A DNA stretch of 64,000 nucleotides from Diprion similis (Eukaryota; Arthropoda; Insecta; Hymenoptera; Diprionidae). Below, one piece after another: positions 39,901 to 53,370 of the stretch (its first letter is position 1; each line of letters starts with the position of its first letter). The stretch spans positions 14,595,025-14,659,024 of the forward strand of contig NC_060108.1 in assembly GCF_021155765.1 (NCBI RefSeq), in the 5' to 3' direction. The notes below the pieces were generated by a model. It saw nothing but the letters and a program-made list of their open reading frames with translations. It did not search any database and had not been told where the DNA came from. A program made the position numbers and the translations under genes.

Positions 39901-42900
39901 TCGTACGTAACAACACAACGGTGATAAAGATCTTCACAGAACGTGCGCGAATTTATCCCAATAAACCATGCTTTATTTTCGAGGGTCGGATCTGGACAAA
40001 CCTGGATGTAAGTGATTTATTTTTCACATTCAATACAGAATGTGTGATTTCTTATTACATAATAAATGACAAACTAAATTTCAATCGATCACTCAGTTTT
40101 CTCCAAAACCAAGCAGAACCCTGATTTAATATAGTTGATTTGTTGTTCCACAGATAGAGAAACTCAGCAACCAAGTAGCTTCTGTCTTCCAGAAGGCTGG
40201 ATATGTCAAAGGAGACGCGGTTGCATTGATGATGCACAACAGGCCCGAATATATTGCGATATGGCTGGGGCTAGGAAAATTAGGGGTGGTAACAGCTCTC
40301 ATCAACACCAATTTGCGTGTGCAACCTCTTCTGCATTGTTTACTTGCAGCAAAAGTGAAGGCAATTATTTATACTCAAGATTTGGGAATCGGTACGTTGA
40401 TTAAATCTTTATTGTGGTTGATGCTCGTTGCTTTATCCCGAATCGATTTTCACTACCATAATTTATTTATTTACAGCAATAAGTGAGATCACAGATACTA
40501 TACAAGGAATTGACAGATATGAGTGGGGGAGCCCTTTGGGAGAGGAATTAGACGGTGCTAAAAACATTGAAAAGCTTCTCGCCGAAGGTAGTACTGCGCC
40601 TCCAGTAGTTGGCCATATTCCTGGTTACAGGGATAATTTACTCTACATCTACACAAGCGGCACAACTGGACTGCCCAAAGCTGCTCTGATGCCGCATTCA
40701 AGGTACAATTTTTTTTATTTTTCAATTATAGTTATTCAATTTCCCCTAATTTTATGTAAACAATTATTTTCACCCTTCCTGAGGGGTTACAAGACTGTCT
40801 TGTAAGAACTATTATGTCGGTTGAAAAATGTTCCCAGTGGAAATATAAGTATTGTAGTTTTGAAGAATTTAACGTGAGAAGTAGTGCTGCTAATTTTTTA
40901 TTGCAAAAATAACAACTGAGTCGTGTCTGCCTCAAGTCTAGGATTTCAAACAAGAGCAACAAGCAATTAAATCACCAAATCCCATCCTCCTGTATTGATT
41001 ATTATTCTATTCTTGTACTGTACATACATGTACCTGTCTTCATGTAACAATGCTTGACCATCTATGTCCCTCATAGTTGGTTGTTGCGGGATATATGGGT
41101 TTAACGAATTATTAATGAGTATTGAGTGACAAAATGTAGGTCGTACTTCAGTGTAGTAGGAAATACAGTGGGTATGCTAGCAAGTTATACCCATAGATGT
41201 AATAATTCATAATTGGAAGGCCTACACTAGCTATTGGTGCGTCGGATCCTTATCATTCGTGATATATTACGAAAGAATAATATGTGACAAGTGCGTATGA
41301 CTATCTGATTATATTCCATGAATAAATAAAATTCCAATTTGTCACTCAAGAACCTCATGTTATATATCACTACAAACATCATACTATTTGTCTATTACAT
41401 TATATTATACCTAATCTTGTCAGAGAGACCCTACAACTTTACCAGAATGAGATTAGTCGAACAATGACGCTGTATTTTACTGCTCTAAACCAAAGGGGTA
41501 GTAAATCCCCTGCGAAACATGCCAGTCTCCGGATATTCGCACTAAAACTCAGGCGTATACTTTTTGATTAATATGGTATAAAAATAAATTACTTCGTTTA
41601 ATTGTCATACTAGAATTTTTTTTTATCTAAACGACGAAAAGTTCGTCAGATTCATCCAATACCTGATATTGTTTCCAACGTTCAAATTTTATATGCATAT
41701 ATTCGGTGGTGTAATACTGCACTTAATCGTGCTTTTCAGGTATCTGCTCATCACTATGGCCACTTATCATATGCTGGGCCTTCGAGCAAACAGTGATATA
41801 ATGTACAATCCACTTCCGCTCTATCATACAGCTGGAGGTCTAGTCGGTACTGGTTGTGCACTAGTCAAAGGAATCCCAAGTGTTTTGAGATCAAAATTCT
41901 CCGTATCTGCCTACTGGACGGATTGCATAAAACACAATTGTACTGTAAGTTGAATGATGGTTTGGTCAAGTGGAGATTAAGGACACGTGAAATACATACG
42001 AACTTCTTGTTACTCTCAATCGGGTCCTTAATTTACACCAAATTAATTTATGTTTACTTGCTTTCAGCTTGCCCAATACATTGGTGAGATGTGTCGGTAC
42101 TTATTATCGGCACCACCTCGACCTGAAGATTCTGCCCACTCTGTTAGATTGATGGTTGGCAATGGTATGAGATCTCAGCTTTGGCAAGAGTTTGTTAATC
42201 GCTTCAAGATTGAACAGATAACTGAAGTTTATGGATCTAGTGAAGGAAATGCTAACATTGGTAACTACCGTTAATTTTTAACTAATATTTTCCTAAGTTC
42301 GAAATGTAAGATTTAATTCTTTTACTCCTCTTCTTTAAAGTGAACGTTGACAATCAAGTTGGAGCTGTCGGATTTGTTCCATCGATATTACCAAAATCTT
42401 TGCATCCAGTAGCTCTTATACGGGTTACTCCGGACACTTGCGAGCCCATCCGAGGACCAGACGGATTTTGTATAAGGGCGAAGACAAGTATGACGATGAA
42501 TTTTTGTACATTATGAATCATAACAGCATTTTGTTTGATAATTTAATATGTCTTTTTTAATATCATTCTTGCAGACGAGCCTGGAATGTTTATAGGACTA
42601 ATCAAGCAGGGAAATGCTTCAAGAGAATTCAATGGATACTTGGACAAAGAAGCATCAAGGAGTAAAACAATAGAAAACGTGTTCAGCAAAGGTGACAAAG
42701 CATTCTTATCTGGTAAGTTGAACATTGCTATAAATTTGTTACCACACAAAATACGGGTCCTCGATTGAGGAAAAATATGAGTGTCATCCACTTCTTTTTC
42801 CAGGTGATATTCTGGTCCAGGACGAATATGGATATTTTTATTTCAAGGACAGGACTGGCGACACTTACAGATGGAAAGGGGAAAATGTAGCAACTGCGGA

Positions 42901-43349
42901 AGTCGAAGGTGTTGTAAGCAATGTAGCTGGTCACAGAGATGCTACAGTCTATGGAGTACAGGTACATGAAGATGCAAAAGTAGGGGAAGAATCAATGGGA
43001 ACAGCCACTGAATTCAACTATGCATATGTTTTATTTATAGGTACCTGGAATGGAGGGAAAGGCAGGAATGGCAGCTATAGTCGATCCCGATAGTCTGCTC
43101 GACTTTAAAGCGTTGGCTGAGGGTCTTGATAAAGCTCTTCCCTCTTATGCTCGGCCAATTTTTCTGCGCATTGTAAAAGAACTCGAAATGACGGGTACAT
43201 TTAAGTTGAAGAAAATAAACCTGCAAAAAGAGGGATTTGACCCTAACAAAATTCAGGATAAAGTATACTTCAGGTCAGGTAATAAGGAATACGTACAAGT
43301 GACGCCTGAGTTGTACGAGGAAATTATTTCCGGGACGGCAAAATTGTAA
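35685..43349 (+). CDS. Fatp: Fatty acid transport protein / very-long-chain acyl-CoA synthetase (SLC27 family), copy B
   Basis: The exons are 35685-35872, 39857-40007, 40154-40391, 40477-40702, 41740-41944, 42068-42260, 42341-42487, 42575-42712, 42804-42961 and 43041-43349 (TAA). All are in phase and give 650 residues. It is a tandem paralogue of the preceding gene: several exons have identical lengths (151, 238, 193, 138 and 158 bases) and identical phases. It has hydrophobic N-terminal segments (about 3-20 and 33-46), TSGTTGLPK at about 252-260, VYGSSEGNA at about 390-398, and the FATP/VLACS motif [13 protein letters not shown] at about 511-523. The aromatic-G-x-T-E motif carries Ser where copy A has Thr, a replacement tolerated in the superfamily. 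The last exon is uninterrupted here but split by an intron in copy A. The N terminus is diverged, which may mean different membrane targeting or substrates. Confidence 0.93.
35873..39856. other. First intron of copy B (about 4.0 kb)
   Basis: Noncoding between a phase-2 donor (GTGAGT) and acceptor TTCGCAG. It contains the long TA microsatellite at 36840-36913, smaller TA tracts near 37711, and a pair of inverted motifs GTAACGTTATC (about 36128) / GATAACGTTAC (about 36303). No alternative coding exon is convincing. Confidence 0.6.
36840..36913. repeat. (TA)n microsatellite
   Basis: About 36 perfect TA dinucleotides in the first intron of copy B. It generates long Ile-Tyr open frames on both strands, which are artefacts. 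Length polymorphism is likely. Confidence 0.95.
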
Positions 43350-46300
43350 GGTGCGTAGTACACCGGGTCGCATATTTGCGCCTGTGCAAAATAAGTAAAA
43401 AAAAAAATGAACAACAGGACTTACTTGCCAAGGAATCTACCAAATCAGAACTGTTATGAATGAAGAACGGTAGGAGAGGAGTGAAAGACAAGGAATACAT
43501 TAGTCCAAGTATTTCACGGTCACACTTATTGTTCGTCCCATAAGAAATACGTAGTTTCTGGGAACGAAATCATGCTAGTGTGATCACGGAGAGGTAATTT
43601 CTACTAACATTTTCATTGAGTATTTAAAGCAAGAATATAAGGAAATGAAAGATTAAAAAAAGGATCATAAACGATGATTTTTTTTATTAACATCCCAATA
43701 ACGATGAATCAAGAAATGTAAATTGGAAGTGCAAACGTCAGGAGAAAATTATAATTCGTAAGCAAGTGTAAGAACTAGAGATTGGGATGCAAAAATTTGA
43801 TCTCATCAAACTTCAGATATGAGTAAAAGTATATGTAAATTTAGAACATTTTTAAAGTAGGTCTCATTCAGCTCAAACTGCACCTACCATCAGTTAGATT
43901 TCTTACTGAATTGAAAACCTATTACGTTGAAAATTGAAACGTAGACGCCGGTGGAAGAGGTGAAACGATGATGTTAACCAAGATAGCCCAATTATTTAGA
44001 GGTACCAAGAAATACCTCTAATTGAATAATTTGGCTTGAATTTGCGTGACTAGTTAATTAATATAATATACGATCGTTGTTTCCTGGTTACCTGTAATCA
44101 ATTATACTTATTTGAGTGGCAGATGTCGAAATCTTCAAAGTACATTCGTTCACTTGGATAATAAACATAGTATATGATACATAATTCTAGTGTATGATAC
44201 AGGAGTAATAGACACAATAACTGCATTCATTGCTTGCTAAATATGAAGAAAAGAAACCAAAAACCGATTCTCCAGATAAAGATCCTAATTCTTTTGGGAG
44301 CGTTCTTGGTATGTATGTATAAAATTCTAGTCTTTGATGCCATAACAAACACTACATTTTTAACTATACATGTATAAATATATACCTATGTAGTATGTAT
44401 ATTATACATGTATAATACAATTAAAATGTAGTGATATTACTTGGATTGGGATTTTTTAAAACTTATTCGACCATACTTATTGTATTTCAAAATAAATTTC
44501 ATAAACAATCAATTGTTGATACTGTAGAACAACGGTGGGGATAATTTTTCTCAACACACAGCAAACTCAAATTCAGATTTTTTTGTTTGGAATAAATATA
44601 CTTATCTTGAAAACTGTTTGTAAGAAACTGTTATTTTAAATGTGGTGTACTTATCTTCGGTTCATTACTATTGACCAATGTAAATGTTAATTATGTAGTG
44701 ATTTTGAGTTTTTTAAATATCCAATTGAGCAGATAAATTAGTGGCAATTTTTATACGACTCTTGATATTAAAGATGAAAAATATTCAAAATGATAATCAG
44801 GTATAAATAACGCATGTAGCTAGAAAATTGGGGAAGCGTTTAAATTAATATATTATGTGGTTGATTACATTATGAATATGGCTCAAAATTTATAATCTTT
44901 TTTAAAAATAATTAATGCTATAATATAGTAACTGCACCACCAACTATCAAGTTACTTTAGATTTGAAATAGCTGGGTAAAAAATAATAATAATTAGACTG
45001 ATAAACTCTACACATCATTTCTGTTTTTAAATGTTGATAACTGATGGTTAAGGTAAGAAGGATTAGTTGTATATGCATATTTTAATTGAAGTGCATTTCG
45101 AACTGGACACTGTAGAAAGTTGAACATATAGTAATAATGGTGATGATGATAATGAAGATGATAATGATAATAATAATAATAATAATAATAACAACAACAA
45201 TAATAATAATATAGTTCAAACGTACGATTTTTATTGTTTGCGCATTTTTAATAATGTGTATATTGCTCGGGGGTCACAGTTATTATCAATCTCATTACAT
45301 TTTATAAGGTACAATAATGACAATTTGACAGTGTAGCATTTCTGCAGGATATCTGTTAATTGTTATTGGCATATGACGAATTCTTCGCGTAAATTAAAAC
45401 CGTATACAAATATATGCATCCAATAATTTACAATTTTTTTCTATCATGAATCTCTGACTGTGGTAACATTACATGCTACATGCATGATTGAATATCACAT
45501 TACATAGTAAATAAACTACAAAAAATAAACAGTGTAATGTGCCTTTTTCGCGATTATCTAAACTTAATTGAAAACTTATAGTGGGATTCAATCAATTATT
45601 ATGTGTATCTTATAATTTGTAAGTAGATGAGGAAAAAAAAGTGAAAAATATTTCTAAATTAACCGTATACCCAATTCATCACTACACTGCACGCAGGGTA
45701 ATTTGATCGCGAGTTAATGTTGTGAATGAAGTATGTATCGGTAGTTTTGTTGGATGTAAATAAATAGAGTTGAAACACTAACTATTCCTATACTACATAC
45801 ACGAATAATTACTTATAATACTTGGTTATTTTCCACGACCAGATTTTCTTGATTGATTAAGCCTAATACTATTATTGATTATTTTTAATATGGTAATATC
45901 TTTACACACTTTTGAAATATTACCTTCAATTTTTGTTCTGTACAAAATTATTAAATTTAAATTGCACACCACTTGAGGTAACATCAAGTACGGTCAATCA
46001 AGTAACTCTTTTTTTGATACATCTGAAGAACTGATTGATCGCACAATCAAACTGAGAAAAATCGTAGCCTCAATTTCTCACTATGTAACGCATACTAATT
46101 GTTATTCTAATTAATTAACAATACTCTTTTGACTCATTATGGTAGATCTGTATAAAAACGCGTTTTATTGCACATTAAATCAAATACAGCAGGGAATATG
46201 TGTTAATCGTAAATGTGTTGATACGGTGACTGTAAGACAAATGGAGCATCAAGACACATATGAGTCAATGGCAAATAAAAATATTAATAATAAACTGGAG

Positions 46301-47515
46301 AATGGTATGGAATGTGTTATTCTATTAATATTATTTCATTCATACTTTACATTCTAACTGGAAAAGGTCTTCTTGAACTAGCTAGGCACTGTCATAATCG
46401 CAAAAGTTATGGAAAATTAGGCACAGTCAATGCATCTGTTCACCAATAATATATCAAATAATTGAAATGTTTCACGCTAAATGTTGAATGAAGTGATTGA
46501 AATTCTTCACAGTAAACTCTAAACCAATTCATACTCAGGATATCAATGGCAATTATTTAATTTATTATTTACAAGCATATTGAGTACTTAAATTCAAAAT
46601 CTGAAGTCCCAAACTTGCTTTCGTGAACTACAAAGATACAATTTAAAACAATACAATCCTTCGATTACAATTCGTTGTTCGAAATCCATTTTTTTTCTTC
46701 TTAAACATTTTTTGTTAATCTTCTGAGTTAATATTATTGTCAAATAATATAATATCAAAGTGAATGCAGTCACAAAATGTAATGATATTCCTTTTCGAAT
46801 ATTGTAGGTATCCACAATGACATCCACTATTTGAACAGTGCTAGAAGTAAAAATTTTTTCTTCAATTCATTAACGATCTAGAAATCATCGGTTATTAAAA
46901 ATCAACACCGGAATGTGTGCCTTTTATAGTTTGATTGTGTTAAGGTGTGAGTGGCGATGGATGACAGGACCTTATTTTTAGTTGATTATATTACAAAATT
47001 CTGACAAACTGATGTAATATGTAAGTAAAAAAATTCTCTAGGAACACACATTTTCTAAAAAATATTCCAATATGACATATATAACACCGTCTTGACTAAG
47101 CTAGTGAAGGTAATTCTGTCCCATTGATACCTTGAGTTTCCTTCATTTTTAACATGGCAACCCTTTACATACCGTGAATAATTTTTAATTTGAATATGTA
47201 TAGACAGAGCATTGGTGTCAGTAATTTGTTCAAGATAATATAATACTTATTATCGAGCTTCATCGAGGTAAATTCTCTTCAACGCTCTTCTTAATTCATA
47301 AAACCGGTTGCCATACATCATAATTAAATGCATGCAAAGACAGATTACCTCTCTCTTTGTGTAACTTTATTATCATCAGTGTTATTATTTCATGTTTCAT
47401 ATCAAGATCTTATTAAATGTCATCGCGGTCTCATAATATTGTGAATTTTCAGGGATATCTTGTCCCGCTGTAGACGACATAAAAATTATAGATTTTCAAC
47501 TATTCAGTCCAACTA
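43350..47515. other. Convergent intergenic region between copy B and Golgin-97
   Basis: It contains the 3' flanks of both genes. It is very AT-rich with many short open frames and no supportable gene. A mixed GAT/AAT microsatellite occupies 45131-45212. A 72-codon plus-strand frame at 46139 has no recognisable features. Confidence 0.5.
45131..45212. repeat. (GAT)n/(AAT)n compound microsatellite
   Basis: Trinucleotide repeats run from TGATGATGAT through ATAATGATAATAATAAT to ACAACAACAATAATAAT. Interrupted units suggest an old, degrading array. Confidence 0.9.
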
Positions 47516-50500
47516 TCAACTTGGTGGTATCGCTTTTGCTGTTTGGCCAATTCCCAAATTTGGACGATTTCCAAACCACGACATTTTCCATTCCAAAGTT
47601 TCCTGCAGCAGTTTTTCTTCCTCCGGGGAAAAATGGAGTAGAGTTGCAACTGCTCTGGTCAAGTGCAGAGCCTAAGGTAAATAAATAAAAATTCAAATAT
47701 ATTTCATCAGATCGAACAAAGTAAATTAAATTTCGTTCATTCACAGATCTCGTTTTGACACTCCAACAAGTCTTGCTATGTACCTCGTATTCCCTGCTTG
47801 TTAGGAACTTTATCAAAACATGCTTCAGGTACTTGAAGTTCACATCTTCTTCCCTTGAATTATTTTGACGTGGTGTAACAGTTTTGGTAGAGCTTGGACT
47901 TATCACTGCAGTTGCTGTCCCTGTAGGTTCTGCGTCGCTGTCCAATGAAGACGACGGAATCCTCAACTCCCGCTGAAGAGTTTTTTTCATATCTGCCAGC
48001 CGCTGTTGTAGAACTTTGATTGTCTGTAAGGTGAATTCAATTAGTCATTTAACATTCGTTGAATTATAGTTACATTTACCTTTGATTTTTCATTGAGCTG
48101 ATCTTCTAAGTCAAGTATACTGTTCTTCAACATTTTTTCGTTACCCTCAGCCAGTTCTCTACTGTGTTCCATTGTCTCCAATTCTTCGATCCTCAGTCTA
48201 GTCTCCGCGAGTTGCGTTTGGCATTTCTCAAGTTCAGTGTTAGCTGTCTTTATTGTTTTTTCCAAGTTATTAACACGACTTTGTAATTCATTGTTCTCAC
48301 TTTCTTGCCGTCTACATTCTTGCTTGACCATTTCAACATCTTGCGATACTTGTGCATTCCTTAGTAAAGCTACATCTTTTTCTTCCCGTTCTTTTTCAAG
48401 AGTTATTCGTAACTTCGCTGTAGTAGTTCTTTCAGTTTCTAATGTTTCTCTCAACCGAGCTACCTCCAAATGTAAGGAAGCATTGCTTGTCTTTTCCCCA
48501 TCCAATGATAACTTCAGTTGTGCGAGTTCCGTTGTTGCAAGAGAGTGCTTCGATGTAACTTCCTGCAAATCTTTTTTGAGTTGCTTGATTTCCCTCGAAG
48601 ACGATTCCTAAAATTTTTCAAAGATTCGATTTCATTCTCAAAGACCTGTCATTCAAAAGCAATTAATAATATTTTGTTCCTTTTGTAAGCATTGAGGCAT
48701 CAGTATTAAAGCATGAAGAAATAAATCCTTCACAAAGAAATTGTGAGGACATACTCAGTTAAAAATTTGTAAACATTCATATCCCAATTTACTATTTCTA
48801 ATAACACTTAATAGTGAGAAATAGGCCTGTAAAAATATTAAAAAATAACTGCGTGCAGAAAAAACGGATCGCATAATCATATAATTTTAAATTTAATCCG
48901 AAAGCAGTTTTCCACCACACATTTTTGTGTATATATGTGACACAGAAATTACACATACATGTATATTATTACTTGCTAATTACTATGGGTTAGTGGTATT
49001 TACAGCTAAACTGAGATGTAACAGCCTATTGACCATTACTTCTGAAAAAAGAATGTGTCTGTATGTGTGTAAAAAAATAATCCACGGAAAAACAGACAAG
49101 TTGCCACGATGGAAGGAAAATTGGAATTTGGGGTTGTATGAAATCGAAAATAATAACGAGGGATGTTGAATTTTTTTTTAATACTTTTATTCCATAAATA
49201 AAGGTGTACATAATATTTTTTCACACACAAAACGTAGTGTATAAGTCGCGTAATATAGGGTATAGGTGGATGGTAAATGTATATATGTAAACAATACCAG
49301 ATAGCTAAGATAAAATATGTTTTGCTCCCACTATTAATTGTCATGCAATGAGAAAAATCTTTTTCCCAAGTAATAATTACCTGAGTAATTAAACTATTGC
49401 AACGAAATTATAGATATACATTGTCATGCATGCATGCTGGTAAAATTAGAGAAAAAAAATGAGATAATATTGAGAAACTGTTGTCAAAAATAATAATTAG
49501 ACCTAAAGCTCGCGAGTGATTAACGATTATAAATGGTGCGTAAGCGGTAAGCATATCTTTAACTAGGACATGCAAATATCAGTGAGAAGTGCCCAAATAC
49601 TTATTTAAAGCTTTTAGCTGCCTTTGAAATAATTCTTCCAGTTTCTATATTGATTGAGGGGGAAAATATTCTGGAATGTTCATTTGCATATCTAATAGTT
49701 GCCATTATCAATAAAAATCACAATCTCAAATACTAAAATAGATGCAAGAATATTGATGCTAAAGACCAGACTCAATGTTTTTGGTACAGCTAATCGTAAA
49801 AGCTCGAACAATCGTTTCTGACACATGTGGAAATAATATTCTTATTGAAATCGTTTAGTTTATTTCTGAAAGGGGAGAATATTTTTCCAATCATCTACTG
49901 TGCTCGACTCTCGTGCATCATCACTGCGTATTGTGAAAACTCACAATCTGACGCTTAAACTCTTCAACCTCGTCATCGACATTGGCCCGAAGCTCTTTAA
50001 GTTCCGTGGCCATCTCATCGATGTCTTCGGCCATTCGCAGAAGCTTTGCATCTTTAGTTTGCATCACAACTTTGTTTACCTCTATTTCAGCTTCGAGTTG
50101 TTTCACTTTTTGATGAAGCTCTTCTTTCTCCTGTTCAACTCGTCTTCTTTCCAAACCTTCCTCACCAGCTTGTCTACTCAGTCTTCCGACCTGAGTTTCA
50201 AGACTTGAAATTTTTCCTGACCAACTTGTTTTAATATCTGACAAATGGAGATGAGCTTCTTCAAGTTTTCTCTCAAGCAAAGTTCGTTCCCTCATCAAAT
50301 CTGCTACTCGTTCATCTATTGTTTGATCGTTTGTTTCTAAAGAAACTCTTTGCTCAAGTACAAAAACTTTGTCTTTCAGATGACGTACTACTTCTTCAGT
50401 TTGTGCCAGCTGACTTGACAGTTGAGCTCTCTCACGCTGTGTCGAATGTCTCAGTGTTTCCATTTCGTCCTGAAATTAATGTTACATTTGTTAGAAGGTA

Positions 50501-53370
50501 GGAAAGTCCGTGCATTTATGATAATTTCACGTATTTTTGGTGACAAGATACTTCAAGACACAGTTATGTTTGTAGTAAAAAAAAACATCCCTTTTAATCA
50601 TGAACATTTATACTATAAAATTCATGTTCGGTGTAAAATCATACCTAGTAATTGTCAATTCTTTCTTGCTTTACTATATTTCGGTTGAGAAGAAAGAGAG
50701 AAAAACTCGGAGTGACAATTGACTAGAAGATTTTTCGGTTAGTACCCAGTTAATCGATATCACAACTTCAATATTATTAATGACCATAAATCCACAACCA
50801 ATAGCAGGAAGATATAAATGAGAGAGATTAATAAAACAGTTGGAGAATATAAGCTAAGCTGTAAGACGTACCTCTAGCAGCGACGGTAGCAGCCGGGATT
50901 AGCAGGTATACTGCATAATCTGTTCTCCGTTGTGGTAGTGATTAAAGTTTGAATTCCTTGTTTTTTTTTTATTCTATTTTTTTTTTAAATACGTTCTTAC
51001 TCGAATGAATTTTTTATTCTTTCATTGTTGGAGTAATAAAAGACTTCACAGCTCACAATCAGGAGAAGATAGAAGTTGAATTAACACTGATCAATGTGTA
51101 GATGATAAACTTTTATAGAATTTGAGGAAAATAATGTGTAAAACCAGTTGTATTTACATATCTACTTATGTATCTACACACATAAGTAAATATTTTTCAA
51201 GCGGATGAAAACTAAAAAAGAATATCGTGGCCATTGTAGCAGAGCAGATTTTTTTTTTTCAACTTTGTATGAAATAAATGCGTGTACCTACTAACAAACA
51301 GCCCAGGATTAAAACACTTTGGAAATTAACCAAACTAATTTTGCAGCAATAAAGTTCCCATTTCTCGACAATCACACCGAGTATAAATAGGATATAAATA
51401 TAAAGTTCTCAAATTAATGAAAGACTAAAGATAAAAAATAGATTTAAACAAAGGGGAGAACGATAAAATGCAAAAATTATCACAAAACGAAAAGCAAAAT
51501 CATTACAGTATAGAAGAATGCCTATGAACTTATTGACTAAAAATTATGACTATTACTTATCCATAGTAATAATGTGGAAAACTCCAGCTATTTGAGGAAT
51601 ACGGTTTTAATAATTCAGGTTTAAGGTGGTAAAAGACTGTAAAACATACATATTTTTCCGATTAATATTATTTACAACCTTGCGACTTATTGTGCTGTTG
51701 AAAAATATATCAAGACCACAAGCACAAGTTTGTGAGATTTTTAACCGATAAAATATTCAACAGTAAAAATAAGAGAACAATTAACATTGTGAGTTATCTG
51801 TGACATGCGTTAGACAATAATCTCCTTCTGTCACAAAGACATTAGGCGACATTTGTTAAATCGACTTTGAATATATGAATAATAAACTTAGGTTCTTACA
51901 ACTTATTCAAGTGTACAGAAAACGCACAATTTATACTGTTAATAAGGCCCTAATATTAATTTTCGAATCATATTAACACCGTGAACAATATCAATTCAGT
52001 GTAGTCAACTTCAATTAGATTCGATCCATTGATATTTCACATAATCATGTGTACACGCTTTGAAATGTTTAAAAACGAAGTAGTTGAATATCTTTTTGTA
52101 CTCACCTGTACGTTATTCAACTCATCTTCGTAACGCCTGAGCCTCGATACTTCAGTTTTGAGACTCTCTACCTCAGCGGTTGCATTCTTTAGATGATGTA
52201 CTTTCTCTTCTACCTCCTGCTCTTTAGCCAGTAACTGTTGATCAGATGAATATATTTTTGAGATAATTCTTTGGTATTCTAAATACAGTTTCTTTCAACA
52301 CGATAAGTAATATAAACTTACAAGATGTTTAATCTTTGCCATTTCCTGTGTTTGAAAACCCTCCAACTGTTCAGCATCTTCTTGAAAGCTGTACAGTTTT
52401 TTTTTGTACTCTGGCAAAGGAAATTACACATGAAATTATAATTGAGTAAAATGTGAATTTTGATTACATTTCAAATTGCATATTGCATATTTTTTTTTAA
52501 TTGCTTCTAAATACTGATACAAAAATAACACATGACAAAGAAAAGAAAAAAAAACATAATTTTTTTGTTATCAATCATTGCATGCCAGTTACATTTGTAC
52601 AGAGCTGTGTGACGGATTGTTGAAATTATTTTACATGAATTACAATATCCAAGAGTGATATGAAATTCTTTAACATATGTTAAATATCTTTCTCCACATA
52701 CCTTCAGCATTTTTTAAAGCAAGTTCGGTAACTCGTCTGGCATCCTCAGCTTTTTTTCTTTCATCCTCAAGCTTTAATTTCTCCTTCTCCTGTTTATCCA
52801 ATAATTTTTTCCATTCCTTCTCTCTCTCCTGCAGCCTGACTTTCCATTCTTCATCTTTCTTTTCCAACTTTTTCACAAGTTCGCTTTCTCTTCTCGCCAG
52901 TCGTTTCCTCCACTCATCTTCTCTGCTTTCAATTCTCTTTATGTCCTTAGACGATAATTGCATACCGTCACTTAGTTTATATTCAAAACTGTTCTCTCTT
53001 TTAAGCTGTATGGGTGGCGTCGGCGAAACCATATTCTCTTCTCTCGAACCATCCAGCGATACCATAGAGCCGCTAATACTGCTAGTTGAACCGGTCTGCA
53101 AGAAAAAATCAGGTAGAAAATAAGAAGGAAACATAATTACATAACTAGTTGAGAACGTCATCGGATAAGCAAAAAAATGTTATTGATTCACGTGTTTTCT
53201 GAAATCTGATTTATTTTTCTTCCAGGTAATAAGGTGCGACTACGATTGCGAAACATTACCTGAGACGTGTGCCGTGTGCCAACGTTACGAACATTTCCAG
53301 CTTTTCTGACAACCGTGGAAACGTCGCTGCCAGTTTCCTCGCGTATTTTGTTTTTCAAGCTCACAAACAT
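47516..53370 (-). CDS. Golgin97: Golgin-97 (golgin subfamily A member 1), GRIP-domain coiled-coil protein
   Basis: Minus-strand exons in coding order are 53370-53260, 53095-52702, 52410-52322, 52234-52106, 50469-49945, 48607-48080, 48023-47784 and 47671-47516 (stop TCA complement at 47516). All are in phase and give 723 residues; human Golgin-97 has 767. The start [13 protein letters not shown] matches the family N terminus. Residues from about 90 to 620 form a long coiled coil. The short segment [14 protein letters not shown] at about 185-198 is strongly human-like. The GRIP domain spans about 654-705: [13 protein letters not shown] with the key Tyr near 657, then [20 protein letters not shown] and SWFG. 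The GRIP domain binds Arl1-GTP and recruits the protein to the trans-Golgi, where it tethers endosome-derived vesicles. The start is flanked by a short intergenic region shared with a divergent plus-strand exon. Confidence 0.95.
48608..49944. other. Golgin-97 intron (AT-rich)
   Basis: An intron of about 1.3 kb with donor GTGAGT and acceptor TTTTAG on the minus strand. No other feature seen. Confidence 0.7.
50470..52105. other. Golgin-97 intron (AT-rich)
   Basis: An intron of about 1.6 kb with donor GTGAGT and acceptor TTTCAG on the minus strand. No coding exon or repeat of note. Confidence 0.7.

Noticed and set aside
46139-46357. 72-codon plus-strand frame in the convergent intergenic region
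   Set aside because: No recognisable domain, splice context or neighbour logic, and the length is expected by chance in a window of this size.
47496-47783. Continuation of the Golgin-97 seventh exon reading straight through its last intron
   Set aside because: The read-through loses the GRIP domain. Splicing GAG|GTACAT to TTAG|GCTCTG restores the conserved SWFG-containing end.
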